This document shows positions 42,811 through 56,800 of a DNA stretch of 64,000 nucleotides, piece by piece; the first letter of the stretch is position 1, and each line of letters begins with the position of its first letter. A program made the position numbers and the translations under genes. This DNA is from an uncultured Micrococcales bacterium (GTDB taxonomy: Bacteria > Actinomycetota > Actinomycetes > Actinomycetales > Microbacteriaceae), in assembly GCA_913062975.1 (NCBI GenBank), contig CAJXZO010000002.1:107686-171685 (forward strand), written 5' to 3'. The notes beneath the pieces are model-generated. The model saw nothing but the letters and a program-made list of their open reading frames with translations, was not told the DNA's origin and did not search any database.

Positions 42811-44514
42811 ATGAGATTCTTAGCGAGTGCGCTTGTTTTTCTGATCTCTACTGTAAGCCTATTGCAGGGTGTGGCAATGCAGACAGTTTGGCTTCCAGAA
42901 ACCGAGGTGCGCCAGTCAATTGCCTTCACTGAATCCTCTAGATATGCCCTACTGGAGCCTGAAATGCTGGCATCTTATGCAGACCGGGTGGAGCTAAGGA
43001 TCTCTGGTGATTCTGAGATAAGACTTATCAGTGGTCGTGAGAGTGATTTAGTTGCCTGGCTGGATGGGGCCAATTGGTCAAAGCCCTCACTGCGAGTGAA
43101 TCCTGACCTAGAGACATCCAACCTCATTGGCAGAAACTATCGGGGTGACAATCCACCCAACACCGTGACTGGTTTTGATGTTTTCATGACCGAATCAGTT
43201 GAGCAGCGCTTGCTAACTGCAACCATTGATTATCAACCCGGCATTGCCTATTTGATAGCCTCGGATGGCGTGAATCCCGTTCCCAGCAATCTCCAGCTCA
43301 CTTGGCAGGTGGATCCTCCGAGTGTTGCATCGGATCCGTTTTTTGCAGTGAGTATTGCTGGTTACTTATTGAGCTTGCTGATATTGGTTAATGCCATCCG
43401 CAAACAAAATTTCAAACCTAGAAGACGTGGCCCCAAGGTTCCAAAGCCACCCTCAGCCAGAAAAGTCATGAGTGGTGGGTTAGCTAATCCTGCACCGAAA
43501 AGAAAAGGTCGCAGGGCTAAATTTGTTGCAATCGGCCTATCTGCTGGGTTATTGGCTGGCTGCGCACCGCAATATCCAGACCCGGCGCTAGAACCGAATC
43601 AGCCAGAAACGCAGGCGATACCGACTCTAAACACCACGCAGTTTGATTCAATTCTGGACTCCATCACTGATGTCATCATTCAGGGAGACGAGCAGCAAAA
43701 CCGTGAACTGCTAGAGAGCAGGCTGGCAGGTCCAAGTCTTGAGTTCAGAGGTTCTTATTACACACTGATGAATCGATCTGATGAGATAGCACCACCAAAA
43801 CCAATCAGCTCATCCTTGCAACTGGCCTTGCCCACCAAATCCCAGTCCTGGCCGCGAACGGCAATGATGGTGGTGGGTGAGGGGACAGATTCCTCTCCAC
43901 TGCAGGCGTTGTTTATTCGCCAAGAATCAGTCAGGGAGAACTACCAACTTTGGTACAACATCGAACTGTTGCCAAACATCGACTTCCCAGAAGTTGCTGC
44001 AGTTGAAACTGGCTCCTCGCCAATCACCGCAGACAGTGGCTTTTTGAACTTCAAGGTTTCTGGGCTAGTTCCTGCAATCGGTAACTTGATTGATGAGGGT
44101 TTGGACTCGGTGGCTGTGAATGTGCTTGATCCCGATAATCAATACATTGCTCAGGCGAGTGGCAATTTGCTGGCTCTTAAGAACTCGCTTGAGAATGCCG
44201 TGGTGGAAACCGACCATGAACTCGGTGATGAGAACATTTTCCAGCTGGGAACCACCGATGCGGGCGCACTGGTTGCGTTTTACATGATTGACGAAACCTC
44301 CATCTCACCAACCGAAGTTGCCGAGGCAATTGCTGTTGAGCCGGGGCCTGAGCAGGTACTGCTTGGCAGTGAGGCAAGTGCAACGGGTATTCAAACACGC
44401 TATGGAACGATGCTGCTCGCTCACATTCCATCTTCTGAATCTGAGCGAAGGGTAAAGATTTTGGGAGCTTCGCAGGTATTGCTCACTGTTACTAGGCTGG
44501 AGGGTGATGAGTAA
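42811..44514 (+). CDS. Large envelope protein with internal lipobox, function unknown
   Basis: 567 residues, no family recognised. From N to C: a signal-like helix (about 1-23), an extracytoplasmic domain to about 173, a second helix (about 176-195), a strongly basic stretch (KPRRRGPKVPKPP, then PKRKGRRAKF) that must be cytoplasmic, then a hydrophobic run ending in the lipobox L-L-A-G-C (Cys251) and a 315-residue outer domain. The second half thus looks like a complete lipoprotein precursor fused behind a two-helix protein. TTG at 42805 is an alternative start. Its 3' end overlaps the YbbN-like gene by 11 nt. Confidence 0.7.
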   Translation: MRFLASALVFLISTVSLLQGVAMQTVWLPETEVRQSIAFTESSRYALLEPEMLASYADRVELRISGDSEIRLISGRESDLVAWLDGANWSKPSLRVNPDLETSNLIGRNYRGDNPPNTVTGFDVFMTESVEQRLLTATIDYQPGIAYLIASDGVNPVPSNLQLTWQVDPPSVASDPFFAVSIAGYLLSLLILVNAIRKQNFKPRRRGPKVPKPPSARKVMSGGLANPAPKRKGRRAKFVAIGLSAGLLAGCAPQYPDPALEPNQPETQAIPTLNTTQFDSILDSITDVIIQGDEQQNRELLESRLAGPSLEFRGSYYTLMNRSDEIAPPKPISSSLQLALPTKSQSWPRTAMMVVGEGTDSSPLQALFIRQESVRENYQLWYNIELLPNIDFPEVAAVETGSSPITADSGFLNFKVSGLVPAIGNLIDEGLDSVAVNVLDPDNQYIAQASGNLLALKNSLENAVVETDHELGDENIFQLGTTDAGALVAFYMIDETSISPTEVAEAIAVEPGPEQVLLGSEASATGIQTRYGTMLLAHIPSSESERRVKILGASQVLLTVTRLEGDE

Positions 44515-45340
44515 CATAACTGGTGGCCAGGACCTATCTGGTTTGGGCAAGGGTGATAAAACCTTCCCTCCGTTTGCGGTAGCCGATGAGGTCAAACTTC
44601 GTGAATACATTGAGCTTTCAAATCAAATCCCGATCATTGTTTTATTTTCTGCAAACAACGATTCCGAGTCTCTGAAAACAAACCTCACCGAGCTAATCAG
44701 CCAGGGCGAGGGAAGAGTTATTGGTTTGGAAATAGACACCGTCAACCAGCCGCAACTTGCGCAAGCCTTTGGTGTTTCGCAAACCCCATCGGTTGTTGCT
44801 CTGCTCAATGGTCAGCCAGCACCTTTGTTTCAAGGAGATCAGCCGATGCAGCAGATTTCCTCGGTCATGAGCCAGCTGCTGCAGGCAGCCAGTGAAAATG
44901 GCGTCACTGGTTCGGTGAAGCTCGGCGAAGAGCAAAAGCCAGATATCAGCTCTTACATCGCCAATCTGATTTCTCAGGGTGAATTGGACACCGCGGAGTC
45001 CGAGTTGACAAAGGCGTTGCAGCAGGAACCCAATGATGAGCAGTTGATTTCCATGAAGCGACAAATAGAACTTATGAAGCGCATGGGTGATATTGATTTG
45101 GAAAAGGCGTTGGCCATAGACAGTGACGACCCAGATCAGTTACGCCAGAAATCCGATGCCTTGCTGGTTTATGGAAAAGCCGATGAGGCTTTGAATAATC
45201 TTTTGGACAAGTTTGTCTCTGCCGATGAAGAGAATCGAGAAAAGATTAGAAATCACCTGCTTGAGCTATTTGAGCTAATCGGTGGCAGCGAACCTTTGGT
45301 ATTGCAGGCGAGGGCCAAACTGGCCAGCATGCTGTTTTAG
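44504..45340 (+). CDS. YbbN/CnoX-like thioredoxin-TPR protein
   Basis: 278 residues. An N-terminal thioredoxin fold (PIIVLFSANNDSESLKTNLTEL, AQAFGVSQTPSVVALLNGQP) keeps the cis-proline (TPSVV) but has no CxxC, so it cannot do disulfide chemistry. A TPR-like helical region follows (LISQGELDTAESELTKAL, YGKADEALNNLLDKF). This matches co-chaperedoxin YbbN, which holds unfolded clients for chaperones. The usual gene in this place in Microbacteriaceae is a tetratricopeptide co-chaperone. The stop TAG forms part of the promoter box of the next gene. Confidence 0.82.
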   Translation: MMSNITGGQDLSGLGKGDKTFPPFAVADEVKLREYIELSNQIPIIVLFSANNDSESLKTNLTELISQGEGRVIGLEIDTVNQPQLAQAFGVSQTPSVVALLNGQPAPLFQGDQPMQQISSVMSQLLQAASENGVTGSVKLGEEQKPDISSYIANLISQGELDTAESELTKALQQEPNDEQLISMKRQIELMKRMGDIDLEKALAIDSDDPDQLRQKSDALLVYGKADEALNNLLDKFVSADEENREKIRNHLLELFELIGGSEPLVLQARAKLASMLF

Positions 45341-45343
45341 GGT
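45338..45343 (+). promoter_or_regulatory. -10 box of a leaderless promoter overlapping the upstream stop
   Basis: TAGGGT, then tatggc, then the ATG of the cysteine desulfurase gene at 45350. The TAG is the stop of the YbbN-like gene. Confidence 0.5.
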
Positions 45344-45349
45344 TATGGC

Positions 45350-46519
45350 ATGAAAGTCTTTTTGGACCATGCCTCCACCACCCCTCTGCGTCCAGTTGCA
45401 AAGCAGGCTCTGCTTGAGGGGCTTGGGGTTAGCGCTAATCCCTCATCGGTTCATACCTTGGGTCAACAAACCCGACACATGCTGGAGGATGCCAGAGACT
45501 CAATAGCAAAATCTCTGGACTGCAATCGAAGCGAGGTTATTTTCAACTCTGGTGGGACTGAGAGTGATAACCAAGCCATCAAAGGTCTCTACTGGCAGCG
45601 AAATAAAGATAAAGATCGCAAAATCATTATTTCTGCAAAGACTGAGCACCATGCCGTTTTAGACACGATCGAATGGCTTGAAAAATCTCAGAAAGCAAAG
45701 CCGGTTTGGGTTGATGTTGATTCCAGGGGTGAGCTTAACTACCAACAGCTTGAGACTCTGATTTCAGATCACGGGGATGAAATTGCGTTGATTAGTTTGA
45801 TGTGGGCAAATAATGAAACCGGTGTAATCACTGATATCCAGCATGTTTGCCAATTGGCTCGGGAGCAATCAATCCCGGTTCACTCCGATGCAATTGCAGC
45901 TGCCGGACACATGCCGATTAGTTTCAAAGATTCTGGATTGGCAGCAATGACCGTCAGTGGCCACAAACTAGGTGCTCCAATCGGAATTGCGGTTTTGATT
46001 GTTGGAAGATCGGTGAAACTTGAATCCCTGGTTCACGGTGGAGGTCAAGAAAGAGCCATGCGCTCGGGAACAATGAACTATCCCCTGGCTCTCTCTTTTG
46101 CCGCAGCTTTGGAGGAATCTGTTGAGCAGCTTGATTGGCGAGAGCGCGAATTGGGAAAACTCAGAGATTATTTGGAAACCAAGGTGGCTAAGTTAATTCC
46201 CGAAGTTGAATTCACCACCTCGGGTGCGAATCGACTGCAAGACAACTCACACATGATCTTCCCTGGCTGTCAGGGTGATTCTCTTTTGTTTTTATTAGAC
46301 CTTGCGGGTGTTGAGGTGAGCACTGGCAGTGCCTGTCAGGCAGGGGTTATCGGCCCAAGCCACGTTTTGATGGCGATGGGGAAAACCGAAGAGGAAGCAA
46401 ATGGTTGCCTCCGCATAACCCTCGGCTATAACTCCACCAAGGCCGACGTCGATGCTTTCTTGGACGCAATTGAGAGTGCTTATGCTGGAGCAAAACGCGC
46501 GGGAATGAGTGCGAGGTAG
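45350..46519 (+). CDS. iscS: Cysteine desulfurase (IscS/NifS class)
   Basis: PLP enzyme that takes sulfur from cysteine as a persulfide. The 389 residues have the PLP lysine K206 (VSGHKLGAP), the ring-stacking histidine in KTEHHAVL (about 100) and the catalytic cysteine C329 in STGSACQAG, the flexible class I loop. It precedes mnmA by 32 bp, fitting a role as sulfur donor for 2-thiouridine, and no iscU-like scaffold is nearby. Confidence 0.92.
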   Translation: MKVFLDHASTTPLRPVAKQALLEGLGVSANPSSVHTLGQQTRHMLEDARDSIAKSLDCNRSEVIFNSGGTESDNQAIKGLYWQRNKDKDRKIIISAKTEHHAVLDTIEWLEKSQKAKPVWVDVDSRGELNYQQLETLISDHGDEIALISLMWANNETGVITDIQHVCQLAREQSIPVHSDAIAAAGHMPISFKDSGLAAMTVSGHKLGAPIGIAVLIVGRSVKLESLVHGGGQERAMRSGTMNYPLALSFAAALEESVEQLDWRERELGKLRDYLETKVAKLIPEVEFTTSGANRLQDNSHMIFPGCQGDSLLFLLDLAGVEVSTGSACQAGVIGPSHVLMAMGKTEEEANGCLRITLGYNSTKADVDAFLDAIESAYAGAKRAGMSAR

Positions 46520-46539
46520 TTATTTCGCAAATACTTTTT

Positions 46540-46545
46540 TAGAAT
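46540..46545 (+). promoter_or_regulatory. -10 box of a leaderless promoter (mnmA)
   Basis: TAGAAT, then actcgg, then the GTG at 46552. TAGAAT is the closest to the TATAAT consensus of the plus-strand set. Confidence 0.55.
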
Positions 46546-46551
46546 ACTCGG

Positions 46552-49747
<3,196 letters not shown>

Positions 49748-49786
49748 ACTGCTTATAAGCTTGAACGCACCGACCGAAAGTAATCA

Positions 49787-50083
49787 ATGAGTGAAATTAC
49801 GCCCGAGAATGTTCGGCACCTGGCATCGCTTGCAAGAATTTTGGTGACCGATGAAGAAGTTGAAAAACTGGCCAAAGAATTAGATGTAATCGTTGAGTCG
49901 GTGGCAATGGTCAAAGGCGCGGTGAGTGATGACACCCCTGCTACCAGCCACCCAATTCCAATGAGCAATGTTTATCGCGAGGATGTCGTAAAGCCCTCGT
50001 TGTCTCAACAACAGGCTCTGAGCAATGCTCCAGACCAGGCTGATGGCAAATTCAAAGTCAACGCGATTTTGGATGAGGAGTAA
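49787..50083 (+). CDS. gatC: Glu/Asp-tRNA amidotransferase subunit C
   Basis: 98 residues that wrap around GatA and stabilise the GatCAB complex. Family pattern [15 protein letters not shown] with acidic C-terminus ([28 protein letters not shown] in parts). GatCAB converts Glu-tRNA(Gln) and Asp-tRNA(Asn) to the amidated forms in organisms lacking GlnRS or AsnRS. The ATG follows weak GAAAG; five bases separate it from gatA. Confidence 0.94.
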   Translation: MSEITPENVRHLASLARILVTDEEVEKLAKELDVIVESVAMVKGAVSDDTPATSHPIPMSNVYREDVVKPSLSQQQALSNAPDQADGKFKVNAILDEE

Positions 50084-50088
50084 TCGAA

Positions 50089-51588
50089 TTGAGTGGACTA
50101 CACAAAAAGCCATCCAGCGAGCTTGCTCAGATGCTTCGAAGTGGTGAGGTGACCTCAGTTCAGCTAACAGAGCTGTTTCTAGATCGAGCAGAGAAGCTAA
50201 ATCCGCTAACAAACAGCTTTCTAAAAATTAATCGCCAAACTGCACTGGAGCAGGCAAAGCATGCGGATGAATTGATTCAAGCTGGCAAGGCACCCAGTGT
50301 GTTGACCGGAGTGCCAATTGCAGTGAAGGACAACCTCACAACAACCGATGCAATCACAACTGCAGGAAGCAAGATTTTAGAAAACTATCTGCCGCAGTAT
50401 GACTCGACAGTTGTTTCCAAGCTAAGAGCAGCGGCCATGCCGATTTTGGGAAAAACTAACCTAGATGAATTCGCTATGGGTTCCTCGACCGAATTCAGCG
50501 CCTATGGTCCAAGCAAAAACCCCTGGGATCTAGAAAGAATCCCAGGTGGTAGTGGTGGAGGGTCCTCATCGGCCGTCAGTGGCTTTTTGGCTCCAATTGC
50601 CATTGGTTCTGACACCGGAGGATCAATTCGCTTCCCAGCGGCTGCGACGGGCAGTGTCGGCGCTAAGCCAACCTACGGGGCTGTTTCCAGATACGGCTTG
50701 ATTGCTCTTGCTAGTTCTCTGGATCAGGTGGGGCCGGTAACGAATGATGTTTTGGATGCAGCGCTTTTGCAAGACGTGATTGCAGGACACGACCCAATGG
50801 ATTCAACATCCCTGGTTGACTCTCTTGGCCAAATGGCTGATTTTGCCTCAAAGACCGATGTCAAGGGTTTGCGAGTTGGGGTTATCAAACAACTTGCCAG
50901 CGATGGTTTCCAGCCCGGAGTCAAAGCCAGATTCGATGAATCAATTCAGCTGTTGATTGATGCTGGAGCTGAGATTGTTGAGGTTGACTGTCCAAGTTTT
51001 GAATATGCAGTGAGTGCTTACTACCTGATTCTGCCAGCTGAGGCTTCCTCGAACCTGGCAAGGTTCGATGCGGTTAGATTTGGTCAAAGAGTTTTGCCTG
51101 AGGGTAACCCAACTATTGAGCGCGTCATGGCAGCCACCCGCGAGGCAGGTTTCGGACCAGAGGTGAAGCGAAGAATCATCCTTGGCACCTACGCGCTGTC
51201 AAGTGGTTACTACGATGCCTATTACGGTTCGGCTCAAAAGGTTAGAACGCTGATTCAGCAGGATTTTGCAAAAGCCTTTGCATCAGCCGATGTTTTGATT
51301 TCACCCACCGCTCCAACCACTGCATTTAAATTTGGCGAGAAGCTAGATGACCCATTGGCAATGTACTTAAACGATGTTGCCACCATCCCTGCAAACCTGG
51401 CAGGCATCCCTGGAATCAGCGTTCCTAACGGTCTTGCCGAGAATGATTTGCCATCGGGATTGCAGATTCTAGCTGCCGCTCAGAATGACGGCGTTATGTA
51501 TTCAGCTGCTGCTGGAATCGAGAAATTACAAAACGACCAGTGGGGCAAGCGAATGATTGATTTCGCACCTGAGTTGGAGGTGAACTGA
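50089..51588 (+). CDS. gatA: Glu/Asp-tRNA amidotransferase subunit A
   Basis: Glutaminase subunit of GatCAB with the amidase-signature triad K80 (IAVKDNL), cis-Ser S156 (PGGSGGGSS) and nucleophile S180 (GSDTGGSIR). It frees ammonia from glutamine, which passes to GatB. 499 residues, TTG start with no strong ribosome binding site, so translation is probably coupled to gatC. The stop overlaps the gatB start (ATGA type). Confidence 0.95.
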   Translation: MSGLHKKPSSELAQMLRSGEVTSVQLTELFLDRAEKLNPLTNSFLKINRQTALEQAKHADELIQAGKAPSVLTGVPIAVKDNLTTTDAITTAGSKILENYLPQYDSTVVSKLRAAAMPILGKTNLDEFAMGSSTEFSAYGPSKNPWDLERIPGGSGGGSSSAVSGFLAPIAIGSDTGGSIRFPAAATGSVGAKPTYGAVSRYGLIALASSLDQVGPVTNDVLDAALLQDVIAGHDPMDSTSLVDSLGQMADFASKTDVKGLRVGVIKQLASDGFQPGVKARFDESIQLLIDAGAEIVEVDCPSFEYAVSAYYLILPAEASSNLARFDAVRFGQRVLPEGNPTIERVMAATREAGFGPEVKRRIILGTYALSSGYYDAYYGSAQKVRTLIQQDFAKAFASADVLISPTAPTTAFKFGEKLDDPLAMYLNDVATIPANLAGIPGISVPNGLAENDLPSGLQILAAAQNDGVMYSAAAGIEKLQNDQWGKRMIDFAPELEVN

Positions 51589-53087
51589 TGGCCAAAGCAG
51601 AGTTGATGGATTTTGATGAAGCAATTGAAAAATACGAGGTTGTAATCGGTCTAGAGGTTCACGTTGAGCTAAACACCAACACCAAAATGTTTTGTGGTTG
51701 CGCCAATGAGTTTGGTGAACAACCAAACACCAATGTTTGTCCAGTTTGTCTGGGTCTGCCGGGAGCGTTGCCAGTTGTCAACGGCAAGGCCGTTGAATAC
51801 AGCATTGCCATTGGCCTTGCTCTGAACTGCTCAATTGCAGGTGATGGCAGGTTTGCCAGAAAAAACTATTTCTATCCAGACCTGAGTAAGAACTTCCAGA
51901 CCTCTCAATACGATGAGCCAATTGCCTATGAGGGGCAGTTGGAGGTTCCAGTTGCCAGTGGCAAGGTTTATAACGTCGCCATTGAGCGAGCACACATGGA
52001 AGAAGACGCTGGAAAGCTAAGCCATGTCGGAGGTGTTGGAAGAATTCAGGGTGCTGAATACTCACTTGTTGATTTCAACCGTGCCGGTGTTCCACTGGTG
52101 GAAATTGTCACCAAGCCAATCTTTGACTCAGGAGCAGAGGCCCCAGAGCTAGCAAGTGCTTATGTCAGGCAAATCAGAGAAATTGTGAAGGCCATGGATG
52201 TCAGTGATGCTCGCATGGAACGCGGAAACGTTAGGTGTGACGCCAACGTTTCACTGAGACCAAAGGGTCAGCAAAGGCTTGGAACCAGGACCGAGACTAA
52301 AAATGTGAACTCTTTACGAAGCGTTGAAAATGCGGTTCGCTATGAAATTCAGAGACAGGCAGCTATCTTGGCAGCAGGTGACGAGATCACCCAGGAAACC
52401 CGTCATTGGCATGAGGATAAGAAATACACCTCAGCTGGAAGACCAAAAAGCGATGCCGATGACTACCGCTACTTCCCAGAGCCTGATCTAGTTCCAGTTC
52501 AGCCAACTGAAGAGCTAATTGAAGAAATTAGAACCCGCCTTCCTGAAAACCCTGCAAGCAGAAGAGCAAGGCTCCAGCAGGAGTGGTCACTGAGCGACAA
52601 TGAATTCAGAGACATTGTGAATTCAGATTTGTTGGATGAAGTTGACAGCACTGTGTCACTGGGTGTCAGCGCTCAGTCCGCCAAGAAGTGGTGGACGGGT
52701 GAGATTGCTCGAATTGCAAATCTAGAGGGCAAGGAAATCACAGAGCTTTCTGTGACTCCCGAGGATGTTGCAGAGATTGAAAAAATGATCTCAGCAGGAA
52801 AGCTGAATGACCGACTCGCTCGCGAAGCACTTTCAGGTGTGATTGCTGGGGAGGGTTCAGTTGCAGAAGTTGTCAGCGCTAGAGGCCTAGAGGTTGTTAG
52901 TGATGACGGAGCACTGACCGCGGCGGTTGACAAGGCATTGGCTGAGCAGCCAGATGTTTTGGAAAAAATCCGTGCCGGCAAAGAGCAGGCAGCTGGAGCC
53001 ATCATTGGTTCTGTAATGAAAGAGATGCGTGGACAGGCGGATGCGGGAAGAGTTAGAGAGTTGATTCTAGAGCGAGCTAAGTCCTAG
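51588..53087 (+). CDS. gatB: Glu/Asp-tRNA amidotransferase subunit B
   Basis: Kinase/transamidase subunit, 499 residues. The N-terminal catalytic cradle has [36 protein letters not shown] and the zinc cysteines CGC/CPVC; the helical and YqeY-like tail ([32 protein letters not shown]) grips tRNA. Last gene of the gatCAB run. A tRNA-His gene lies seven bases beyond on the other strand. Confidence 0.95.
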   Translation: MAKAELMDFDEAIEKYEVVIGLEVHVELNTNTKMFCGCANEFGEQPNTNVCPVCLGLPGALPVVNGKAVEYSIAIGLALNCSIAGDGRFARKNYFYPDLSKNFQTSQYDEPIAYEGQLEVPVASGKVYNVAIERAHMEEDAGKLSHVGGVGRIQGAEYSLVDFNRAGVPLVEIVTKPIFDSGAEAPELASAYVRQIREIVKAMDVSDARMERGNVRCDANVSLRPKGQQRLGTRTETKNVNSLRSVENAVRYEIQRQAAILAAGDEITQETRHWHEDKKYTSAGRPKSDADDYRYFPEPDLVPVQPTEELIEEIRTRLPENPASRRARLQQEWSLSDNEFRDIVNSDLLDEVDSTVSLGVSAQSAKKWWTGEIARIANLEGKEITELSVTPEDVAEIEKMISAGKLNDRLAREALSGVIAGEGSVAEVVSARGLEVVSDDGALTAAVDKALAEQPDVLEKIRAGKEQAAGAIIGSVMKEMRGQADAGRVRELILERAKS

Positions 53088-53093
53088 ATTTCT

Positions 53094-53170
53094 TGGGGTG
53101 AGTAACGGGACTTGAACCCGCGGCCCCCTGGACCACAACCAGGTGCTCTACCAGCTGAGCTATACCCACC
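53094..53170 (-). tRNA. tRNA-His (GTG)
   Basis: On the minus strand it begins GGTGGGTA and folds into a complete cloverleaf: D-arm GCTCAGCTGGTAGAGC, anticodon loop TTGTGGT with GTG, T-loop GGTTCAAGTCC. The first G (53170) is the G-1 of tRNA-His, paired with C73; CCA is encoded (53094-53096). It lies between gatB and orn, reading toward gatB. Confidence 0.95.
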
Positions 53171-53197
53171 AAGAGCTGTCCGCCGAGGCGGAAGCTT

Positions 53198-53800
53198 TCA
53201 AATTGTATCAGCTTGCAGGCGCTCAGCCACAGCTTTAGCCTTTTCTGCTTCAATTCCAGGCGACTCAACCAGGATTACTTCCTTGTAATAGCGAAGCTCG
53301 ATGATTGATTCCAGAATGTCAGTTAGCGCTCTGTGATGACCCTGCTTTTTTGGCTGAGCCTGATAAACGTCAGGAAACCAACGCTTGGAAATCTCTTTCA
53401 GGGATGAGACATCCACGTTTCTGTAGTGAAGGTGAGCATCAAGTTTGGGCATCTGACGGTTTATGAACATCCTGTCGGTGCCAATGGAGTTTCCACACAG
53501 AGGTGCAGTTCGAGCTTCGGGCACGAATCTTTGCACATATTCAGTCACCAGCCTGTCGGCTTCTTCCAATGTGATGCCAGAGGCAAGCTCTGGCAATAAG
53601 CCAGACTTCTGATGCATCTTGGTCACAAACTCACCCATGTTGGCTAATGCTTCATCCGAAGGTTTAACAACCAGCTGCAGTCCCTCATCCAAGATGTTGA
53701 GATCAGAATCAGTGATTATCACTGCAATTTCCACGACCTCGTCTTTTGCCAAATCAAGACCGGTCATCTCGCAGTCAACCCAAACTAAATTAGAAGCCAT
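53198..53800 (-). CDS. orn: Oligoribonuclease
   Basis: 3'-5' exonuclease that degrades two- to five-nucleotide RNAs, 200 residues, essential in many bacteria. The DEDDh set is visible: D9 and E11 (WVDCEMTGLD), the central D in SIGTDRMF and the final HRALTDILESI. ATG at 53800, three bases downstream of the RND transporter stop, so it probably shares that transcript. The tRNA-His gene follows on the same strand after 27 bp. Confidence 0.94.
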   Translation of the reverse strand: MASNLVWVDCEMTGLDLAKDEVVEIAVIITDSDLNILDEGLQLVVKPSDEALANMGEFVTKMHQKSGLLPELASGITLEEADRLVTEYVQRFVPEARTAPLCGNSIGTDRMFINRQMPKLDAHLHYRNVDVSSLKEISKRWFPDVYQAQPKKQGHHRALTDILESIIELRYYKEVILVESPGIEAEKAKAVAERLQADTI

Positions 53801-53803
53801 TGA

Positions 53804-56800
53804 TTACGCTCCAGCGTGACGGGCTCGTTTGGTAGCCCGCTCCAGTTTGTTGGCTTCGCGTCTTTGAATTCTGAGCTGTTTTCTCATCTTTCGCCCCTCA
53901 ATGAGCCAGTAAAGGACAGGCACCAAAATCAGAGTCAAAATGGTCGAGGAGAACAAACCACCGATAACCACTACCGCAAGCGGCTGGGAGATAAATCCGC
54001 TACCTCCGGTGACACCCAGGGCAAGTGGTGTGAGGGCAAAGATTGTGGCAAATGCCGTCATCAGAATTGGCCTCAGACGCTGACGAGAACCATCCATCAT
54101 GGCATCTTTGACACTGCGTCCCTGCTCGCGGTATTGGTTGATTAGGTCAATCAACACAATTGCGTTGGTGACCACAATTCCGGTTAGCAGCAGCAGTCCA
54201 ATCAAGGAGGGAACCGCCAGCGCGATGTCGGTTATCAAGAGCATCACAAATGCTCCAGTTGCGGCAAACGGAATACTAATAAGCAGAATCAAAGGCTGAA
54301 TCAATGAGCCAAAGGTGGCCACCAGCACGATGTAGATAATTGCGATTGCCGCTAGTAGCGCAAGACCCAACTGACTAAAGCTTTCTGCCTGATCAGCCGC
54401 AACTCCACCAACGATTGCTTCTGTCGCAGCGGGCAATTCAACTTCATCCAAAGCTTCGTTGATTTGCTCAGTCACCGCACCCAGGTCATCGAAGTTTGAA
54501 GCAATCGAGACTGTCGCGGTCCTGTCTCCCAATGCACTGGTTATGGTCCTGGGCTTTAGGACTTCTTCGACATTGGCAATAGAGCTTAGCTGAACTGGCC
54601 CAGTAGCGGCTGGAATCAGAATCTGTTCCACTTCTCCGATGTTTTCTGGAATCTGTTGATCGGCAATGAAAATGTCAACATCTTTGCCTTCTAGGTTCAA
54701 CGCACCTATTGGCTGCGGTCTTAGTTGCTGGCTAACAATTCCGCTAACTGCAATTTCACTCAGTCCAATGTTGGCAGCCGCCTCACGATCGACATTGACT
54801 TCCAGCACTCGCTCAGCAGCTGCTAGGGATGTCGTCACGTTGTCCACGTAACTCAACGGCCTCATGGCATCAACAACGTCATTTACCGCATTTTGGAGAT
54901 CCTCTTCGCTACCACTGGCTATTTCGATGTCGATTGTGTCGGACCCGCCAAAGCCTCCGCCACCTTCGGCGATAGAGACATCTCCAAGATCATCGCGCGC
55001 ACCAGTCTGACTTGTGACCTCAGACTTCACCTCATCGATGTCTGCATCCTCTTCAATAGTCACTGTAAGTCTGATTCCTTCGGCGGATGCACCGAAGGCA
55101 ACTCTGCTGTCAGCTATTGAGCCAACCGAAGCCTGGACTAGCTCAACGCCATCAATGTCTAGAACTAGATCCTCTAGTTTTTGGGATGCTGCATTTTGCT
55201 CTTCGAAACTTGCCTGCCCTGCTAGCTCTTGATTCACAACAAACTGGTCTGAGCCACCATCATCCAAAAAGTCGGTTCTTAGCTGGGGAACAAGTGAGAA
55301 GGTGTAGCCAAGGACCAAAAGGGAAGCGGTCAGGGTCAACCAGGGGTGATCGGTGGTGGTTCTCAAAATTGGAACATAACCACGCTGCAAGAAACCTTTT
55401 TTCTCTTGAACTTCCTGCTCTTCCCGCTGTCTTTGCTCGAAACCAACTGGGTTTTCAGCCTGAGCCTTTTTGAGCTTTTTGGACATTCCCAAGAACCAGT
55501 AGGCCAACACCGGAATGATTGTCAGCGATACAAGCAGTGAGGCTAACAGGGCAAGGGCGACAGTGAAGGCGAATGGCCTGAACAGTTCTCCAACGATTCC
55601 ACCAACTAACCCGATTGGAACAAACACCGCTGCATTTGTAATGGTGGAGGAGGTGATGGCCCCAGCAACCTCTCTAACTGCTGTCTTGATCGCTTCCATC
55701 TTTTCTTTGCCATAAGACAGATGCCTGTTGATGTTTTCAATCACCACAATCGAGTCATCCACCACTCGACCAATGGCAATTGTCAGAGCACCCAGGGTCA
55801 AAATGTTCAGCGAGAAATCAGCTACGGCCAGTCCAATGAATGTAATCAACACCGATGTTGGGATTGAGACTGCAGTAATAATCGTCGATTTGAAGCTCAG
55901 CAGGAACACCAAAATCACCAGCACCGCAAAGGTGAGACCGAGCAAACCCTCTGTGGTTAGGTCTTCAATTGATTTTTCAATAAAGGGAGCCTGGTCGAGT
56001 GTGGTGGAAACAGTCACTGGCTTGGAAAGACTCCCTTCAAGCTCAGCAATCAGATCTGTAACGCCATTGCTCACATCAACACTATTTCCATCTGGGGTTT
56101 TTGTTATGGCGACCGCCAATGACTCTGAGCCATTTACTCTGGAAATTGAGCTAATCGGCGCATCCAACAGTTCAATATCTGCAACATCTGAAATTAGCAC
56201 TGACCCAGCCGTTGGTGAGATTAGGGGCAGAGCCCTGAATTGTTCAATGGTGTCAACTCGAGACCCCACCTCGACTGCAATTGACCCCTCTTGGTCCTCT
56301 AAAGTTCCCGCTGGCAAAACCAAACCATTTTGCTCAAGTGCTCGGGTGATGTCTTGTTGGCTGAGACCAAAGCCCTGAAGTGCCTGTTGGTCTAAATCGA
56401 CATCAATTCGTTTTTCTCTTGCTCCACTGACGGCGACGTCTCTGACTCCGTCAACCTGCCTGAAAAGTGATGGGGCTATGTCTTCCAATTCTTTGGCAAT
56501 CGCTTCGTTGTCCCCGTCATTAGCGCTGATTGCCAAAACAATGATTGGCACCTCATCAAAAGATCCGGCAATCACCTGCGGTTGAATATCCGACGGAAGT
56601 GAGCCTTCAACGCCGTTCACGGCATTGGATAGCAAATCAGTTATCTCTGTGGTCGTCTTCCCAAATTCAAATGTTGCAGTGATGACGCTCAGCCCCTGAG
56701 AGCTGGTTGCGCTAGTTGAGTCAATGCCCTCAAGGGCAACAATCGAGGACTCCAGGACTTGAGAGACCTGCTCATCAACAATCTCTGGCGATGCTCCGGG

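Noticed and set aside
55728..56378. A 216-codon plus-strand frame inside the RND transporter gene.
   Set aside because: It lies wholly antisense to a well supported RND gene and shows no domain; long antisense frames are common opposite such genes.
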